NCBI GenBank assembly: GCA_964573205.1
Contig: CAZNIT010000041.1
Span: 1 to 64,000, forward strand
Source of the DNA: QNZT01 sp964573205
GTDB lineage: Bacteria; Campylobacterota; Campylobacteria; Campylobacterales; QNZT01
Direction: 5' to 3'
DNA: 64,000 bases
Shown piece after piece: positions 1 to 8,880 of the stretch (within the stretch, counting starts at the first letter, position 1; each line of letters starts with the position of its first letter). The notes under the pieces are model-generated. The model worked only from the letters and a program-made list of their open reading frames with translations. It searched no databases and was not told where the DNA came from. Position numbers and translations under genes: made by a program.

Positions 1-1009
1 TAGAATATTTCTCCAAATACCACTCAACCGTTTTTAAAATCCCGCTCTCGAAATTCTCCCAAGCACTCCAACCCAGTTCATTTTCGATCTTACCGGCGTC
101 TATGGCGTATCTTCTATCATGACCGGCTCGATCTTCGACAAATGTTATAAGCTCTTTGTAGCTCTTATCCGCCGGAACTTTCTCATCTAAAATTTCACAT
201 ATTTTATTTACTATGTATAGATTGTCTCTTTCGTTTCTACCGCCTATGTTATAAGTCTCTCCCGCATCTCCTTCATGATAGACCAGATCTATACCCATAC
301 AATGATCGAGCACATAAAGCCAATCTCTTATATTTTTCCCGTCTCCGTAAATAGGTATGGGTTTGTTCGCCAAAGCGTTTCTTATGATGGTGGGTATGAG
401 CTTCTCGTCATGCTGTTTTGGGCCGTAGTTGTTGGAACAATTCGTTATGACGGTATTCACTCCGAAAGTGTGATGATAGCTCCTTACAACCATATCGGAT
501 CCCGCTTTGCTCGCGGAATACGGCGAATTCGGAGCATAGGGAGTCGTCTCGCTAAAAAGCCCGCTCTCTCCCAGCGTTCCGTAAACCTCGTCGGTGGAGA
601 TATGATGAAACCTGCACCCTTCATACTCTTTTTTATAAACGAACGGTTTTTGCATCCAGTAATTTTTAGCGACATCTATGAGGGTAAAAGTGCCGTTTAC
701 ATTTGTTTGCATAAAGACACCGGGATCTTTTATGGAGTTATCGACATGAGATTCGGCGGCAAAATGGATAACTCCTCGTATATCGAACTCTTCGAATATA
801 TACTCGACCAATTCACGATTGCATATATCGCCTTTTATAAATTTATAACGATCGTTCTCTTTTACCTCTTTGAGATTTTCAAGATCACCGGCATATGTCA
901 AAAGATCGAGATTGACAAGCCTGTATTTATCATACTTTTCCAAAAAGTAAGGCACAAAATTACTTCCTATAAAACCGGCGCATCCGGTTACAAGTATCGA
1001 TTTTATCAT
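1..1009 (-). CDS. rfbB: dTDP-glucose 4,6-dehydratase (3' end beyond the window)
   Basis: Converts dTDP-D-glucose to dTDP-4-keto-6-deoxyglucose, the second step of dTDP-L-rhamnose synthesis for surface polysaccharide. The frame opens with MIKSILVTGCAGFIGSNF, an extended-SDR NAD-binding motif. It also carries the STDEVYG segment and a catalytic YSASK, and stays open to base 1, giving about 336 residues, so only the extreme C-terminus is missing. A GGAGAG Shine-Dalgarno sequence precedes the ATG at 1009, which overlaps the rfbD stop (ATGA). It is the last visible gene of the rfbA-C-D-B series. The function follows from the family motifs and the three neighbours of the same pathway. Confidence 0.95.
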   Translation of the reverse strand, partial: MIKSILVTGCAGFIGSNFVPYFLEKYDKYRLVNLDLLTYAGDLENLKEVKENDRYKFIKGDICNRELVEYIFEEFDIRGVIHFAAESHVDNSIKDPGVFMQTNVNGTFTLIDVAKNYWMQKPFVYKKEYEGCRFHHISTDEVYGTLGESGLFSETTPYAPNSPYSASKAGSDMVVRSYHHTFGVNTVITNCSNNYGPKQHDEKLIPTIIRNALANKPIPIYGDGKNIRDWLYVLDHCMGIDLVYHEGDAGETYNIGGRNERDNLYIVNKICEILDEKVPADKSYKELITFVEDRAGHDRRYAIDAGKIENELGWSAWENFESGILKTVEWYLEKYS

Positions 1010-1869
1010 CTTCTCTCTCCTAATCTTTCTAAACATTCGCTAAGGCTATCTTTCCAGTAGGCTATCTCCAAGCCGAAATCGGTTTTTATCTTACTCTTAT
1101 CCAGCAGACTAAAGTGCGGTCTCTTCGCGGGAGTGGGATATTGACTCGTTTTCAAGGGATTTACTTTACAATCCAGCTTCGCCATCTTCATGATCTCTTT
1201 TGCAAAATCATACCAGCTCAAAACCCCTTCGTTGGAGTAGTGATAAATCTGCGGTTTTTCATTTTTTAAAATCGGATGGATTTTCAGTATGGCGCTCGCC
1301 AGATCTTTGGCATATGTCGGAGTCCCCACCTGATCGTAAACAACTCCGATCTCATCTTTCGTTTTACCCAGTTTCAACATAGTCTTTACGAAATTGTTCC
1401 CATAACTGCTATAAACCCATGAAGTTCTTATGATGACGGAATTTTTTGGAGACACTCTTAATATCTCCTCTTCGGCTTCAAGTTTACTTCTTCCGTAAAC
1501 TCCGGTGGGATTGGGATTGTCCTCTTCATTGTAAGGTTTATAGTTTTTCCCGTCAAACACATAATCGGTAGAGATATGAACAAGTTTTACTCCCTCGCTC
1601 ACACAAATTTCAGCCAGATTTTTCGCTCCGTCCCTGTTTATAAGAGTCGCTAACTCCGCCTCCTCTTCCGCCTTGTCCACGGCCGTATATGCGGCGCAGT
1701 TTAGTATGACATCTATGTCGTTCTCTTTTACAAACCGCTTAAGCGCGAAAAGATCGGTTATATCCAAAGTATCGCCGTCGGTAAAAAAATGCTCCTTCGC
1801 ATCTCCTAGCAACTCTTTTAGCTCGGATCCAAGCTGACCGTTCGCACCCGTTACAAGTACCCTATCCAT
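1006..1869 (-). CDS. rfbD: dTDP-4-dehydrorhamnose reductase
   Basis: Last enzyme of dTDP-L-rhamnose synthesis, an NADPH-dependent SDR reducing the 4-keto group. The 287-residue protein has the dinucleotide motif GANGQLG at residues 8-14, the STDYVFDG segment and the catalytic YGRSK. I start it at 1869 because GGAG lies about ten bases upstream and the protein then begins MDRVLVTGANGQLG, as in the family. The upstream ATG at 1890 would add seven atypical residues. It overlaps rfbC by 8 bp and rfbB by 4 bp, so translational coupling is likely. Confidence 0.94.
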   Translation of the reverse strand: MDRVLVTGANGQLGSELKELLGDAKEHFFTDGDTLDITDLFALKRFVKENDIDVILNCAAYTAVDKAEEEAELATLINRDGAKNLAEICVSEGVKLVHISTDYVFDGKNYKPYNEEDNPNPTGVYGRSKLEAEEEILRVSPKNSVIIRTSWVYSSYGNNFVKTMLKLGKTKDEIGVVYDQVGTPTYAKDLASAILKIHPILKNEKPQIYHYSNEGVLSWYDFAKEIMKMAKLDCKVNPLKTSQYPTPAKRPHFSLLDKSKIKTDFGLEIAYWKDSLSECLERLGERR

Positions 1870-2434
1870 AAAGCTTTTCTCCATACTCAAAAACTTCGGC
1901 TTCGTTTAAAAGCGGCTGTTTCGTATCTTTGTCGGATAGCAAAAGCTCATCTTTATCCAAAACCCAGTCAACTCCTATTGAAGGATCGTCAAACGCTATT
2001 CCCCTGTCGTTTTGAGGACTATAATAATTATCGACCTTATATGAAAAAACGGCCTCTTGGCTTAAAACCACGAAACCATGAGCAAAACCCCGCGGCACGA
2101 AAAGCTCCCTTTTATTTTCTCCGCTCAATTCCACCGCAACATACTCTCCGAAAGTCGGGCTGCCTTTTCTTATATCCACCGCGACATCCAAAACTCTCCC
2201 CATAATAACCCGTACCAATTTGCTTTGAGCGAAAGGTGCAAGTTGATAGTGAAGTCCTCTTAAAACTCCCTTTTTACTTTTGGATTCGTTATCCTGACAA
2301 AATTCGACATTAAATCCTAAAAACTCTTCAAGCTTGTCTTGTCTGAATGTCTCGGTAAAATATCCCCTATGATCACCGAAAACTTTCGGTTCGATTATGA
2401 CGACATCTTTTATCTTCGTTCTTATAAAATTCAT
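1862..2434 (-). CDS. rfbC: dTDP-4-dehydrorhamnose 3,5-epimerase
   Basis: Cupin-fold epimerase acting between RfbB and RfbD. The 190-residue length is normal. The GVLRGLHYQ segment holds the expected catalytic His (about residue 62), with HGFVVLS further on. The reading frame extends 44 codons further upstream, but that part overlaps rfbA and is unlike the family. The ATG at 2434, overlapping the rfbA stop as ATGA, gives the usual N-terminus MNFIRTKIKDVVIIEP. Confidence 0.94.
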   Translation of the reverse strand: MNFIRTKIKDVVIIEPKVFGDHRGYFTETFRQDKLEEFLGFNVEFCQDNESKSKKGVLRGLHYQLAPFAQSKLVRVIMGRVLDVAVDIRKGSPTFGEYVAVELSGENKRELFVPRGFAHGFVVLSQEAVFSYKVDNYYSPQNDRGIAFDDPSIGVDWVLDKDELLLSDKDTKQPLLNEAEVFEYGEKLYG

Positions 2435-3321
2435 CTTTTGACTATCCCCTCTTTCGCTCTTCTTATGAGATATTTTCCGTAGTTGTTCTTTTTCAAAGGC
2501 TGAGCCAACTCCAGAAGTTTTTTTTGATCGATATAGCCCATCTCGTAAGCGATCTCCTCTATACAAGAGACCTTAAGCCCCTGACGGTTTTCGATAGTCT
2601 GTATAAAATTCGAAGCTTCGAGCAGACTCTCATGAGTTCCGGTATCAAGCCACGCGAACCCTCTTCCCATAAGCTCCATCTTCAATTTACCCTCTTTTAG
2701 ATAACGCTGATTTACATCCGTTATCTCAAGCTCTCCTCTAGGACTCGGTTTTATCGTTTTTGCCACATCCACCACATCGCCGGTATAAAAATAAAGACCG
2801 GTCACGGCATAATTACTTTTGGGATTTTTCGGTTTCTCCTCTATACTTACGACATTTCCCGCTTCGTCGAACTCAGCGACGCCGTAGCGCTCCGGATCGT
2901 TTACATAGTAGCCGAATATCACCGACTTTCGCTCCTCTTTGACGCTCTTTGTCGCTCTTTTTAACATATCTACAAGACCATGCCCATGATATATATTGTC
3001 GCCTAGTATCAAACAAGCGTCGCTTCCGTCTAAAAAATCCTCGGCAAGTAAAAAAGCTTCGGCAAGTCCGTTCGGAGACGGCTGAACCTTATAAGAGAGA
3101 GACAATCCCAAATGAGAACCGTCTTTGAACAATGACTCGAACAACGGTAAAGCTTCGGGAGTGGAGATGATTAAAATCTCTTTTATACCGCTAAGCATCA
3201 GAGTCGATAGAGGATAGTAGATCATAGGCTTGTCATGAACCGGTAAAAGTTGTTTGATAACTTGGTTCGTTATAGGATAAAGTCTCGTTCCGCTACCGCC
3301 TGCGAGTATGATACCTTTCAT
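2431..3321 (-). CDS. rfbA: Glucose-1-phosphate thymidylyltransferase
   Basis: Makes dTDP-glucose from dTTP and glucose-1-phosphate, the entry step of the rhamnose pathway. The 296 residues include the nucleotidyltransferase signature LAGGSGTRLYP at residues 6-16, the KPMIYYPLS substrate loop and LGDNIYHG. It is the first of the four rfb genes, which overlap one another, and lies nine bases after hisG. All four dTDP-L-rhamnose enzymes are therefore present, implying a rhamnose-containing LPS or capsule. Confidence 0.95.
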   Translation of the reverse strand: MKGIILAGGSGTRLYPITNQVIKQLLPVHDKPMIYYPLSTLMLSGIKEILIISTPEALPLFESLFKDGSHLGLSLSYKVQPSPNGLAEAFLLAEDFLDGSDACLILGDNIYHGHGLVDMLKRATKSVKEERKSVIFGYYVNDPERYGVAEFDEAGNVVSIEEKPKNPKSNYAVTGLYFYTGDVVDVAKTIKPSPRGELEITDVNQRYLKEGKLKMELMGRGFAWLDTGTHESLLEASNFIQTIENRQGLKVSCIEEIAYEMGYIDQKKLLELAQPLKKNNYGKYLIRRAKEGIVKR

Positions 3322-3330
3322 TTTAAACCT

Positions 3331-3939
3331 TTAAAGATTCTTTCTGATATTTTCGTAAAGATCCAAAATCTCGCTTTTATGAGAGATAAAACTGTTTTTG
3401 TTCGCTATGAGATGAGCCGAGGACTCGAGTATATCCTCGACCACTTTTAGACCGTTTTGCTTCATCGTAGTTCCGGTTTCGACGATATCGACTATGGCGT
3501 CACAGAGTCCGACTATCGGAGCAAGCTCGATAGAGCCGTAAAGTTTTATGATCTTCACCGCCATCGCTTTTGATGAAAAATATTCCCTGGTGATATTTAC
3601 CATTTTCGTAGCCACCGTGATTTCAGGTTTGCTAAAATCAAGCTCGTCTTCGTTTTTCATGCCGATACAGACACGACACCTTCCGATCCCAAGATCCAAA
3701 AGCTTTACAAGATCCATCTCTTTCTCCACCAGCACATCCAGCCCCACCACTCCAAGATCCGCCGCTTGATTTAACACATATGTCGGAACATCTTGATTTC
3801 TAACGAGCAAAAATCTAAATCCGTCTTTTTCAAGTATCAATTTTCTATCTTCAAAATCGAACTTCGTATCGAATGTCTTTTCAAATATAGCCAGAGTCTC
3901 CAGGGCTATTCTTCCTTTGGGTAGTGCGATAGTCAGCAC
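3331..3939 (-). CDS. hisG: ATP phosphoribosyltransferase, short form
   Basis: First enzyme of histidine synthesis, condensing ATP with PRPP. The N-terminus MLTIALPKGRI and the VETGTTMKQNGL phosphate-binding loop are diagnostic. At 202 residues it is the short catalytic form without the C-terminal regulatory domain, a form that normally needs HisZ; no hisZ is seen in this window. It overlaps coaX by 7 bp and precedes rfbA by 9 bp, so it is part of the same operon although the pathways are unrelated. Confidence 0.93.
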   Translation of the reverse strand: MLTIALPKGRIALETLAIFEKTFDTKFDFEDRKLILEKDGFRFLLVRNQDVPTYVLNQAADLGVVGLDVLVEKEMDLVKLLDLGIGRCRVCIGMKNEDELDFSKPEITVATKMVNITREYFSSKAMAVKIIKLYGSIELAPIVGLCDAIVDIVETGTTMKQNGLKVVEDILESSAHLIANKNSFISHKSEILDLYENIRKNL

Positions 3940-4547
3940 TCTCTCTCCTTTATCACTTTTTTCATCCCCTTAAATACCAACTCTTCGTCATATACGCTAT
4001 TTTTAAGATATCGGCACAACTTCTTGCCGTCACCGCCCGTTACAACGATTTTTTTCTCTTTCGCAAATTCTTCTATCGCACAAATAACCGGCTTTATCAC
4101 ACCGTAAACCAAAGCTTCGTTCGTATTTGCCGGAATCTCTTCAAATCTAATATTTTGATCTAAGTTTAAGATCAATTTAGATGATATATTAGCAAAAGAG
4201 TCTTTATATGAGCTAAGACCGGGCATGATAAATCCGCCTAGATGAGCTCCCTTTCTCATCAAATCAACGGTTATCGCACTTCCCGCATCGACTACCACGC
4301 CGTCGTTTACGGTATAGCAAGCGGCGACTCTATCCACTCCCAAACCTTTATAATCGCTTTTAAATAAGAATTTATCTTCAAGATTTATAGCATTTTTTAA
4401 AACGATAAGTTTCTCTTTTATTTCGGGGTTGACGCATATGTAGTAAAACTTCTCTTTCGGATACTTAAAACCATAAACCGCGTAGCTGTGGATTTTACCG
4501 TTTTCATACGATTTAATATTCGTATTGCCCACATCAAGCAACAGCAT
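3933..4547 (-). CDS. coaX: Type III pantothenate kinase
   Basis: Phosphorylates pantothenate at the first step of coenzyme A synthesis. The ASKHA-fold phosphate motif DVGNTNIK lies at residues 5-12, and VVDAGSAITVDLM carries the catalytic Asp region. At 204 residues it is shorter than many CoaX proteins (about 250), which I believe is usual in Campylobacterota. It overlaps the upstream unknown gene by 14 bp and hisG by 7 bp. Confidence 0.9.
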   Translation of the reverse strand: MLLLDVGNTNIKSYENGKIHSYAVYGFKYPKEKFYYICVNPEIKEKLIVLKNAINLEDKFLFKSDYKGLGVDRVAACYTVNDGVVVDAGSAITVDLMRKGAHLGGFIMPGLSSYKDSFANISSKLILNLDQNIRFEEIPANTNEALVYGVIKPVICAIEEFAKEKKIVVTGGDGKKLCRYLKNSVYDEELVFKGMKKVIKEREC

Positions 4548-4866
4548 CGATCAATTTCCAACCGCGCTCTTTCAAGAGAGTTTTCGCTTTCGAACAGATC
4601 GGCATTTCATATAGAAAAACCTTTTTTTTAAAATTATGATCTTGAAGAATTTTCAATTTCTCAAAAAGTTCTTCGATCTGTTGGGCATTTTTTCTCAAAA
4701 ACCTACTCTTTTGAACGAGATAAAATATAGCGACATAATTACTCTTTAAATCCACTCCCTCGTATATCTTAATCTTTTTGCGGGTATGAAGTTTTTTATT
4801 ATCGATCTTGTGAAGTTTTCTATAAATCATATCTTTTGAAAGAAGAAGTTCGACGAATTCATTCAT
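4534..4866 (-). CDS. Conserved small basic protein of unknown function
   Basis: I do not recognise this 110-residue protein. It is charged and Lys-rich, with no signal peptide or membrane segment and a predicted-helical middle (QIEELFEKLKIL). Its start overlaps the stop of the Xer gene (ATGA) and its end overlaps coaX by 14 bp, so it is very likely translated as part of the operon. Single cytoplasmic domain, function unknown. Confidence 0.7.
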   Translation of the reverse strand: MNEFVELLLSKDMIYRKLHKIDNKKLHTRKKIKIYEGVDLKSNYVAIFYLVQKSRFLRKNAQQIEELFEKLKILQDHNFKKKVFLYEMPICSKAKTLLKERGWKLIDAVA

Positions 4867-5714
4867 AAATTATCCTTTGAGAGAGGATGATAAAGATCAA
4901 GACTCTGCTTTAAATCCTCTTTTTGTATATGCGTATATATCTGCGTCGTTACGATACTTTGGTGCCCCAAAAGCTCCTGAACCACTCTCAAGTCGGCTCC
5001 ACCCAGTATGAGCGCGCTCGCGAAAGAGTGCCTTAATACATGAGGAGAAACACCCAAATATCTTTTAGCGATCTTAAAAACCGAAATTCTACTCAAAGGA
5101 GCACCTTTGTAATTTAACCAAAGCCACTCATTTTGAGATTCTCGCATAAAAAGATACTCCCTCAAGCTCTCAAGCGCCGCGGGTGCTATGGGAACCATAC
5201 GCTCTTTGTCGCCTTTGGCATTTCGAATCCTAAACCACTCATCCTCTATATCCGATCGTTTCGCCTTTACCGCTTCACTCACCCTGCAACCCGTAGCATA
5301 CAAAAAGAGCAAAAGAGCAAAATCCCTAACACCGATTTCCCTATTTTTATCTATGGCTTTCAACATATGCATGATCTCGTCATACTCTAAAAATTTAGGT
5401 AAATTTTGGGGAATTTTCGCGGGAGCAAGTTTCAACCTCTCGTCTATAAACTCGCTCCTATAACAAAAATCGTAAAAACCGTTTATAGCGCAAAGTTTTC
5501 TATTTCTTGTTCTGGGGTTTTTTATAGTTGCTAAAAAAGTTAAAATATCATCGCTTCGAACCTCTAAAAGTTCCCCTTTTACAAAAGATTCAAACTGGAT
5601 CAAGTCCGAAATATAAGCTTTGACACTTAAAAAGCCCAATCCCTTGATCACCGATATATGCTCTACGAACGCCTCGATCAAAGGACTAAGAACTCTTTTA
5701 TCAAAAGATGTCAT
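4863..5714 (-). CDS. xerH: Tyrosine recombinase, probably the XerH-type chromosome dimer resolvase
   Basis: Site-specific recombinase of 283 residues. Residues 10-95 form a SAM-like core-binding domain. The catalytic domain keeps the full set: Arg144 (CRVSE), Lys167 (AKGDKE), His225 and Arg228 (HVLRH), His251 (LGHQS) and the nucleophile Tyr260 (IYTH). Many Campylobacterota use a single XerH acting at difH instead of XerC and XerD. The placement inside a housekeeping operon and the normal Xer length argue against a phage integrase. No dif site was found by eye nearby. The XerH assignment rather than XerC or XerD is inferred from the lineage. Confidence 0.82.
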   Translation of the reverse strand: MTSFDKRVLSPLIEAFVEHISVIKGLGFLSVKAYISDLIQFESFVKGELLEVRSDDILTFLATIKNPRTRNRKLCAINGFYDFCYRSEFIDERLKLAPAKIPQNLPKFLEYDEIMHMLKAIDKNREIGVRDFALLLFLYATGCRVSEAVKAKRSDIEDEWFRIRNAKGDKERMVPIAPAALESLREYLFMRESQNEWLWLNYKGAPLSRISVFKIAKRYLGVSPHVLRHSFASALILGGADLRVVQELLGHQSIVTTQIYTHIQKEDLKQSLDLYHPLSKDNL

Positions 5715-5717
5715 CTC

Positions 5718-6731
5718 TTAGCGTAACTTTATCTCTTTGTCGCCTATATAAAGCACTCCGTTTGCGAAAATTGAGGCGCTTTCAACCTCATCGTCGAGTC
5801 TTTTCACTTTGATATTCGAAAGGTTTCTGTCCATCTCTATAAGATAACCGTTTTTTTCAACGCCGTATAATTTATCTCCGATAGAAGCGACCGCTACGAA
5901 ATTCGCAAATTCGAAATCGCTCTCGTTAATTTTTTGCAATTTTTCGTCAAGATGAATCACTTTACCGCTTTTGGCGAAAAGATATATATCGTGTCCGACG
6001 TATAGTATATCTTTTATATCCTCGGAATACGTATAGATATTTTCGGGAGTGATGACGATGACCTTCGAAGCGGTAGCCGCTACGAGAATATTGTCGTAAA
6101 CTTTTAAAAATATCACATTGTTAAAAAGCGCTTTATCACTTATAGCGACATCTCTTAAAACTATCTTCCTAACCGAATCCATAATCAAAAGTCTTCCGTC
6201 AAGCGTCGGATAAATGATGATATCGTTTAAAAAAATCGGATTGGCCGCTCTAGCGTCAACCGCTATAACTTTATCGAGCTGTTCGTTATAAAGTGTCTTA
6301 TCACTTTTGATATCGTATAGCGAAATGGAGTTATTCGCGAACACAAGAGCCAAAAGAGAGCCTTTTAGCGAAGCGCTTACGACTTGAGAGTCAAACTTTT
6401 TGGAGAAGTTCTCTTTATAATCTTTTTTTGAAAAGATCTTTAAATTACCATCTTCGTCCGCGGCGATAACAAAGTCGTCGTTTTCATTTATGAACGAAAA
6501 CCCTTTCGGCAATACCAGATCGACGATGCCCTCTTTTTTAGTAACCACTTTTTGATCCGAGAGCATTGCCCCCTCTCTTACGACGTTTTTCAAAACGGCT
6601 TTTTCGACCATCTTGTTATATTTGATTTTTCCGTCCGTAATTTTTGGCTCATATACGGTTTTATCGGCGCAACCGACGGCAAAAATTGCGAACAAAAAGG
6701 TTATGAAGAAAAGAGAGTTAGTTTTTATCAT
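5718..6731 (-). CDS. Outer-membrane lipoprotein with beta-propeller, BamB-like
   Basis: The N-terminal signal ends in a lipobox FAVGC, so the mature protein should be lipidated at Cys21. The remaining roughly 300 residues are regular short beta repeats with a hydrophobic/Asp-Gly pattern (ADEDGNLKIFSK, PTLDGRLLIMDS, VEKNGYLIEMDR), typical of PQQ/WD-type propellers. It lies 8 bp downstream of a YfgM-like gene, the same pair order as yfgM-bamB in E. coli. This supports a role in outer-membrane protein assembly. The propeller fold is visible from repeats; the BamB identity is inference. Confidence 0.65.
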   Translation of the reverse strand: MIKTNSLFFITFLFAIFAVGCADKTVYEPKITDGKIKYNKMVEKAVLKNVVREGAMLSDQKVVTKKEGIVDLVLPKGFSFINENDDFVIAADEDGNLKIFSKKDYKENFSKKFDSQVVSASLKGSLLALVFANNSISLYDIKSDKTLYNEQLDKVIAVDARAANPIFLNDIIIYPTLDGRLLIMDSVRKIVLRDVAISDKALFNNVIFLKVYDNILVAATASKVIVITPENIYTYSEDIKDILYVGHDIYLFAKSGKVIHLDEKLQKINESDFEFANFVAVASIGDKLYGVEKNGYLIEMDRNLSNIKVKRLDDEVESASIFANGVLYIGDKEIKLR

Positions 6732-6739
6732 GATCGTAC

Positions 6740-7336
6740 CTATTTTTGATAATGGCTAAAACTCTGCGCCAATTGATAAAGCGGAGAAGTTACGGGAATC
6801 TTTTGTAAAAGCGCCCTGGCTTCGTCACTCTTACCCTTCTCAAAAAGCAAGAAAGCCTCGTCCAATACGGCAAGCTCTTTTAAAAGCGCGTTCTGTTTTT
6901 GAGCGTAACTCTTCAAAGAGCTCAAATCTTCGCTAAGCGCCGAGCTTTGATAAAGCGCTAGATCTTCCAAAAGCGGCTCTTTCATTTTTGTTTTTACGGC
7001 TTCTATCTTTTTAGGATCGTTTCCTTTTACCGCTTGTGAAAAATTAAATAGGGTAAAGAGTTTTGGATTTTTACTCTCCAAAATCTTTAGCGCATCTTTA
7101 TCGGCCGGATTTTTTTGTAAAGCCAAAAAAGCCTCGTTGGAGAGTCTCAAATCTCTGTTTTTTATAAAATCGCTTATAAGATAAAACGAGACCGCCAATA
7201 CTACGGCGACACCTACGGCTATAAGAGCTTTTTTATATTTTTTAAAAAATCCCTCCGCCTTTATGACACTCTCTAAAAACTGCTCCTCGGCACTCAACTC
7301 TTTTTTAATAGCTTCGACATTCTCTTTCAGTCCCAA
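6740..7336 (-). CDS. YfgM-like inner-membrane protein with periplasmic TPR-type domain
   Basis: The 198-residue protein has a cytoplasmic N-terminus of about 35 residues, one membrane helix (ALIAVGVAVVLAVSFYLI, near residues 37-54) and an alpha-helical periplasmic part of YfgM/TPR_21 character. In E. coli YfgM is a SecYEG-associated factor working with PpiD. The start is a TTG at 7336 preceded by AAGGA; no early ATG exists. It is the first gene of the long minus-strand operon, transcribed away from gatC. The similarity is at the level of architecture, so the name is tentative. Confidence 0.6.
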   Translation of the reverse strand: MGLKENVEAIKKELSAEEQFLESVIKAEGFFKKYKKALIAVGVAVVLAVSFYLISDFIKNRDLRLSNEAFLALQKNPADKDALKILESKNPKLFTLFNFSQAVKGNDPKKIEAVKTKMKEPLLEDLALYQSSALSEDLSSLKSYAQKQNALLKELAVLDEAFLLFEKGKSDEARALLQKIPVTSPLYQLAQSFSHYQK

Positions 7337-7340
7337 AGTT

Positions 7341-7397
7341 AATCCTTTTTTGATATAATCTTTTCGAAATATAACACATAAAGAATTAAGGGTTTAT
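7341..7397 (+). promoter_or_regulatory. gatC promoter in the divergent spacer
   Basis: TTTTTTTGATATAAT carries a perfect -10 (7355-7360) behind a T tract and no clear -35, followed by the ribosome site AAGGG. The 61-bp spacer must also hold the start signals of the minus-strand operon, which I could not pick out. Confidence 0.6.
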
Positions 7398-7688
7398 ATG
7401 AAAATAGACGAAACGCTTTTAAGCAAACTCGAAAAACTCTCCTCTTTGAAGATAAGCGACGACAAAAGAGAGAGCACCATTCAAGAGATAGCCAAAATAG
7501 TCGATTTTGTTGAAAATCTGAATGAATTGGATTTAGACAATGAAGAGGCATCTTTCTCGACTATAGAAGGCGGCACACCCTTTAGAGATGATATTCCCGA
7601 AAATGATCCCGCTATCATCGAGGATATATTAGATCATGCACCGAAAAAGGAGGATGGTTTCTTCGTTGTTCCTAAAATAATCGAATAG
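7398..7688 (+). CDS. gatC: Asp-tRNA(Asn)/Glu-tRNA(Gln) amidotransferase subunit C
   Basis: Small subunit of GatCAB, which makes Gln-tRNA(Gln) and Asn-tRNA(Asn) by transamidation and clamps GatA to GatB. The 96 residues match the family length. The pattern LSKLEKLSSLKISDDKRE followed by IVDFVENLNELD is typical, as is the C-terminal FFVVPKIIE. It precedes pilT by 8 bp; gatA and gatB are not in the window. Confidence 0.9.
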   Translation: MKIDETLLSKLEKLSSLKISDDKRESTIQEIAKIVDFVENLNELDLDNEEASFSTIEGGTPFRDDIPENDPAIIEDILDHAPKKEDGFFVVPKIIE

Positions 7689-7696
7689 GAGACAAC

Positions 7697-8788
7697 ATGA
7701 CTGAAACTTTAGAGCGTCCGCAATCGATGGACATCAACACTCTTTTAAAAAATATAGTCGCACACGGGGCGTCGGATCTTCACCTTGTCAGCAGAAGCGA
7801 ACCTCAAATCAGAATAGACGGTAAACTGGTTCCGCTAAACCTTCCCAAACTTGACGGTAAAACGATCGAAGAGATGTGTTACGCACTCATCACCGACAAA
7901 CAGAAAAAACATCTCGAAGAGAACAAAGAGGTTGACTTCGCCATAGCCATTCCGAATGTCGGAAGATTCAGGGGTAATTACTACTATACCATCGGCACGG
8001 AGCTTGCGGCGGCCTTTAGGATCATCCCGACACAAATCCCGTCTCTTGACGATCTTGGAGCTCCGGCGGTTTTTAAAGAGATCATAAAAAGAGAAAAAGG
8101 ACTCATCCTCGTAACAGGTCCTACCGGTAGCGGTAAATCAACCACTCTTGCGGCTCTTTTAAACGAAATCAACATGACCGAACACAAACATATAATCACC
8201 GCCGAAGATCCGGTGGAGTTCATTCATGAAAATAAAAAATCACTCTTTTCCCACAGAAACGTCGGAGAAGATACGAAAAGTTTCGCAACGGCTCTTAAAT
8301 ATGCGATGCGTGAAGATCCGGACATCATACTTATCGGTGAGATGAGGGACAAAGAGACTATCGAAGCGGCTTTGACGGCTGCGGAAACCGGACACTTGGT
8401 TTTCGGAACGCTCCATACAAACTCCGCGGTTCAAACCATAAATAGAATAGTCGATACCTTCGAAGGCTCCGAACAGTTACAAGTTAGAAACATGCTTTCG
8501 GTATCTCTTACGGCGGTAATTTCTCAAATGCTTCTTCCCAAAAAGAGCAAAGGTCGAATAGCCGCACAAGAGATCATGATCAACAATCATGCCATCGCAA
8601 ACCTCATACGCGAAAACAAGATCCACCAACTATATTCGCAAATGCAGCTCAATCAAGCACAAACAGGTATGCAGACTCAAACTCAGGCACTCGAAAAAAT
8701 CGTCAAACAAAACCTTGTTCATAAAGAAGACGCTATGCGTATCTCTACTCAACCCGACGAACTCAAAGGAAGAATCGGTCTTTTATAA
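7697..8788 (+). CDS. pilT: Type IV pilus retraction ATPase PilT
   Basis: Cytoplasmic hexameric ATPase that drives pilus retraction. The 363 residues have the N-terminal SDLHL segment, a Walker A GPTGSGKST at residues 141-149 (Lys147), an Asp box (EDPVEF), a Walker B (DIILIGEMRD), a His box (GHLVFGTLHTNSA) and the PilT-type AIANLIRENK near the C-terminus. The length fits PilT rather than PilB. No other pilus genes are present here. A strong terminator follows directly. Confidence 0.9.
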   Translation: MTETLERPQSMDINTLLKNIVAHGASDLHLVSRSEPQIRIDGKLVPLNLPKLDGKTIEEMCYALITDKQKKHLEENKEVDFAIAIPNVGRFRGNYYYTIGTELAAAFRIIPTQIPSLDDLGAPAVFKEIIKREKGLILVTGPTGSGKSTTLAALLNEINMTEHKHIITAEDPVEFIHENKKSLFSHRNVGEDTKSFATALKYAMREDPDIILIGEMRDKETIEAALTAAETGHLVFGTLHTNSAVQTINRIVDTFEGSEQLQVRNMLSVSLTAVISQMLLPKKSKGRIAAQEIMINNHAIANLIRENKIHQLYSQMQLNQAQTGMQTQTQALEKIVKQNLVHKEDAMRISTQPDELKGRIGLL

Positions 8789-8817
8789 AAATGAAGAGAG
8801 ACTTATCTCTTCATTTT
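8789..8817 (+). terminator. Rho-independent terminator after pilT
   Basis: Perfect 11-bp inverted repeat (8789-8799 with 8806-8816) around a 6-base loop, followed by a T-rich run. It begins directly after the pilT stop codon. Confidence 0.88.
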
Positions 8818-8880
8818 CTTTATATTTCATAAAACATCTCTACTAATTTATCCTTTTTACCGCTATAAGATTTACACTAA

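Noticed and set aside
275..1060. Open plus-strand frame of 261 codons
   Set aside because: It is the antisense of rfbB, which has clear family motifs; the plus frame has no family resemblance.
4863..5714. Tyrosine recombinase as evidence for a mobile element
   Set aside because: It has Xer length and lies inside a housekeeping operon, with no attachment repeats or cargo around it.
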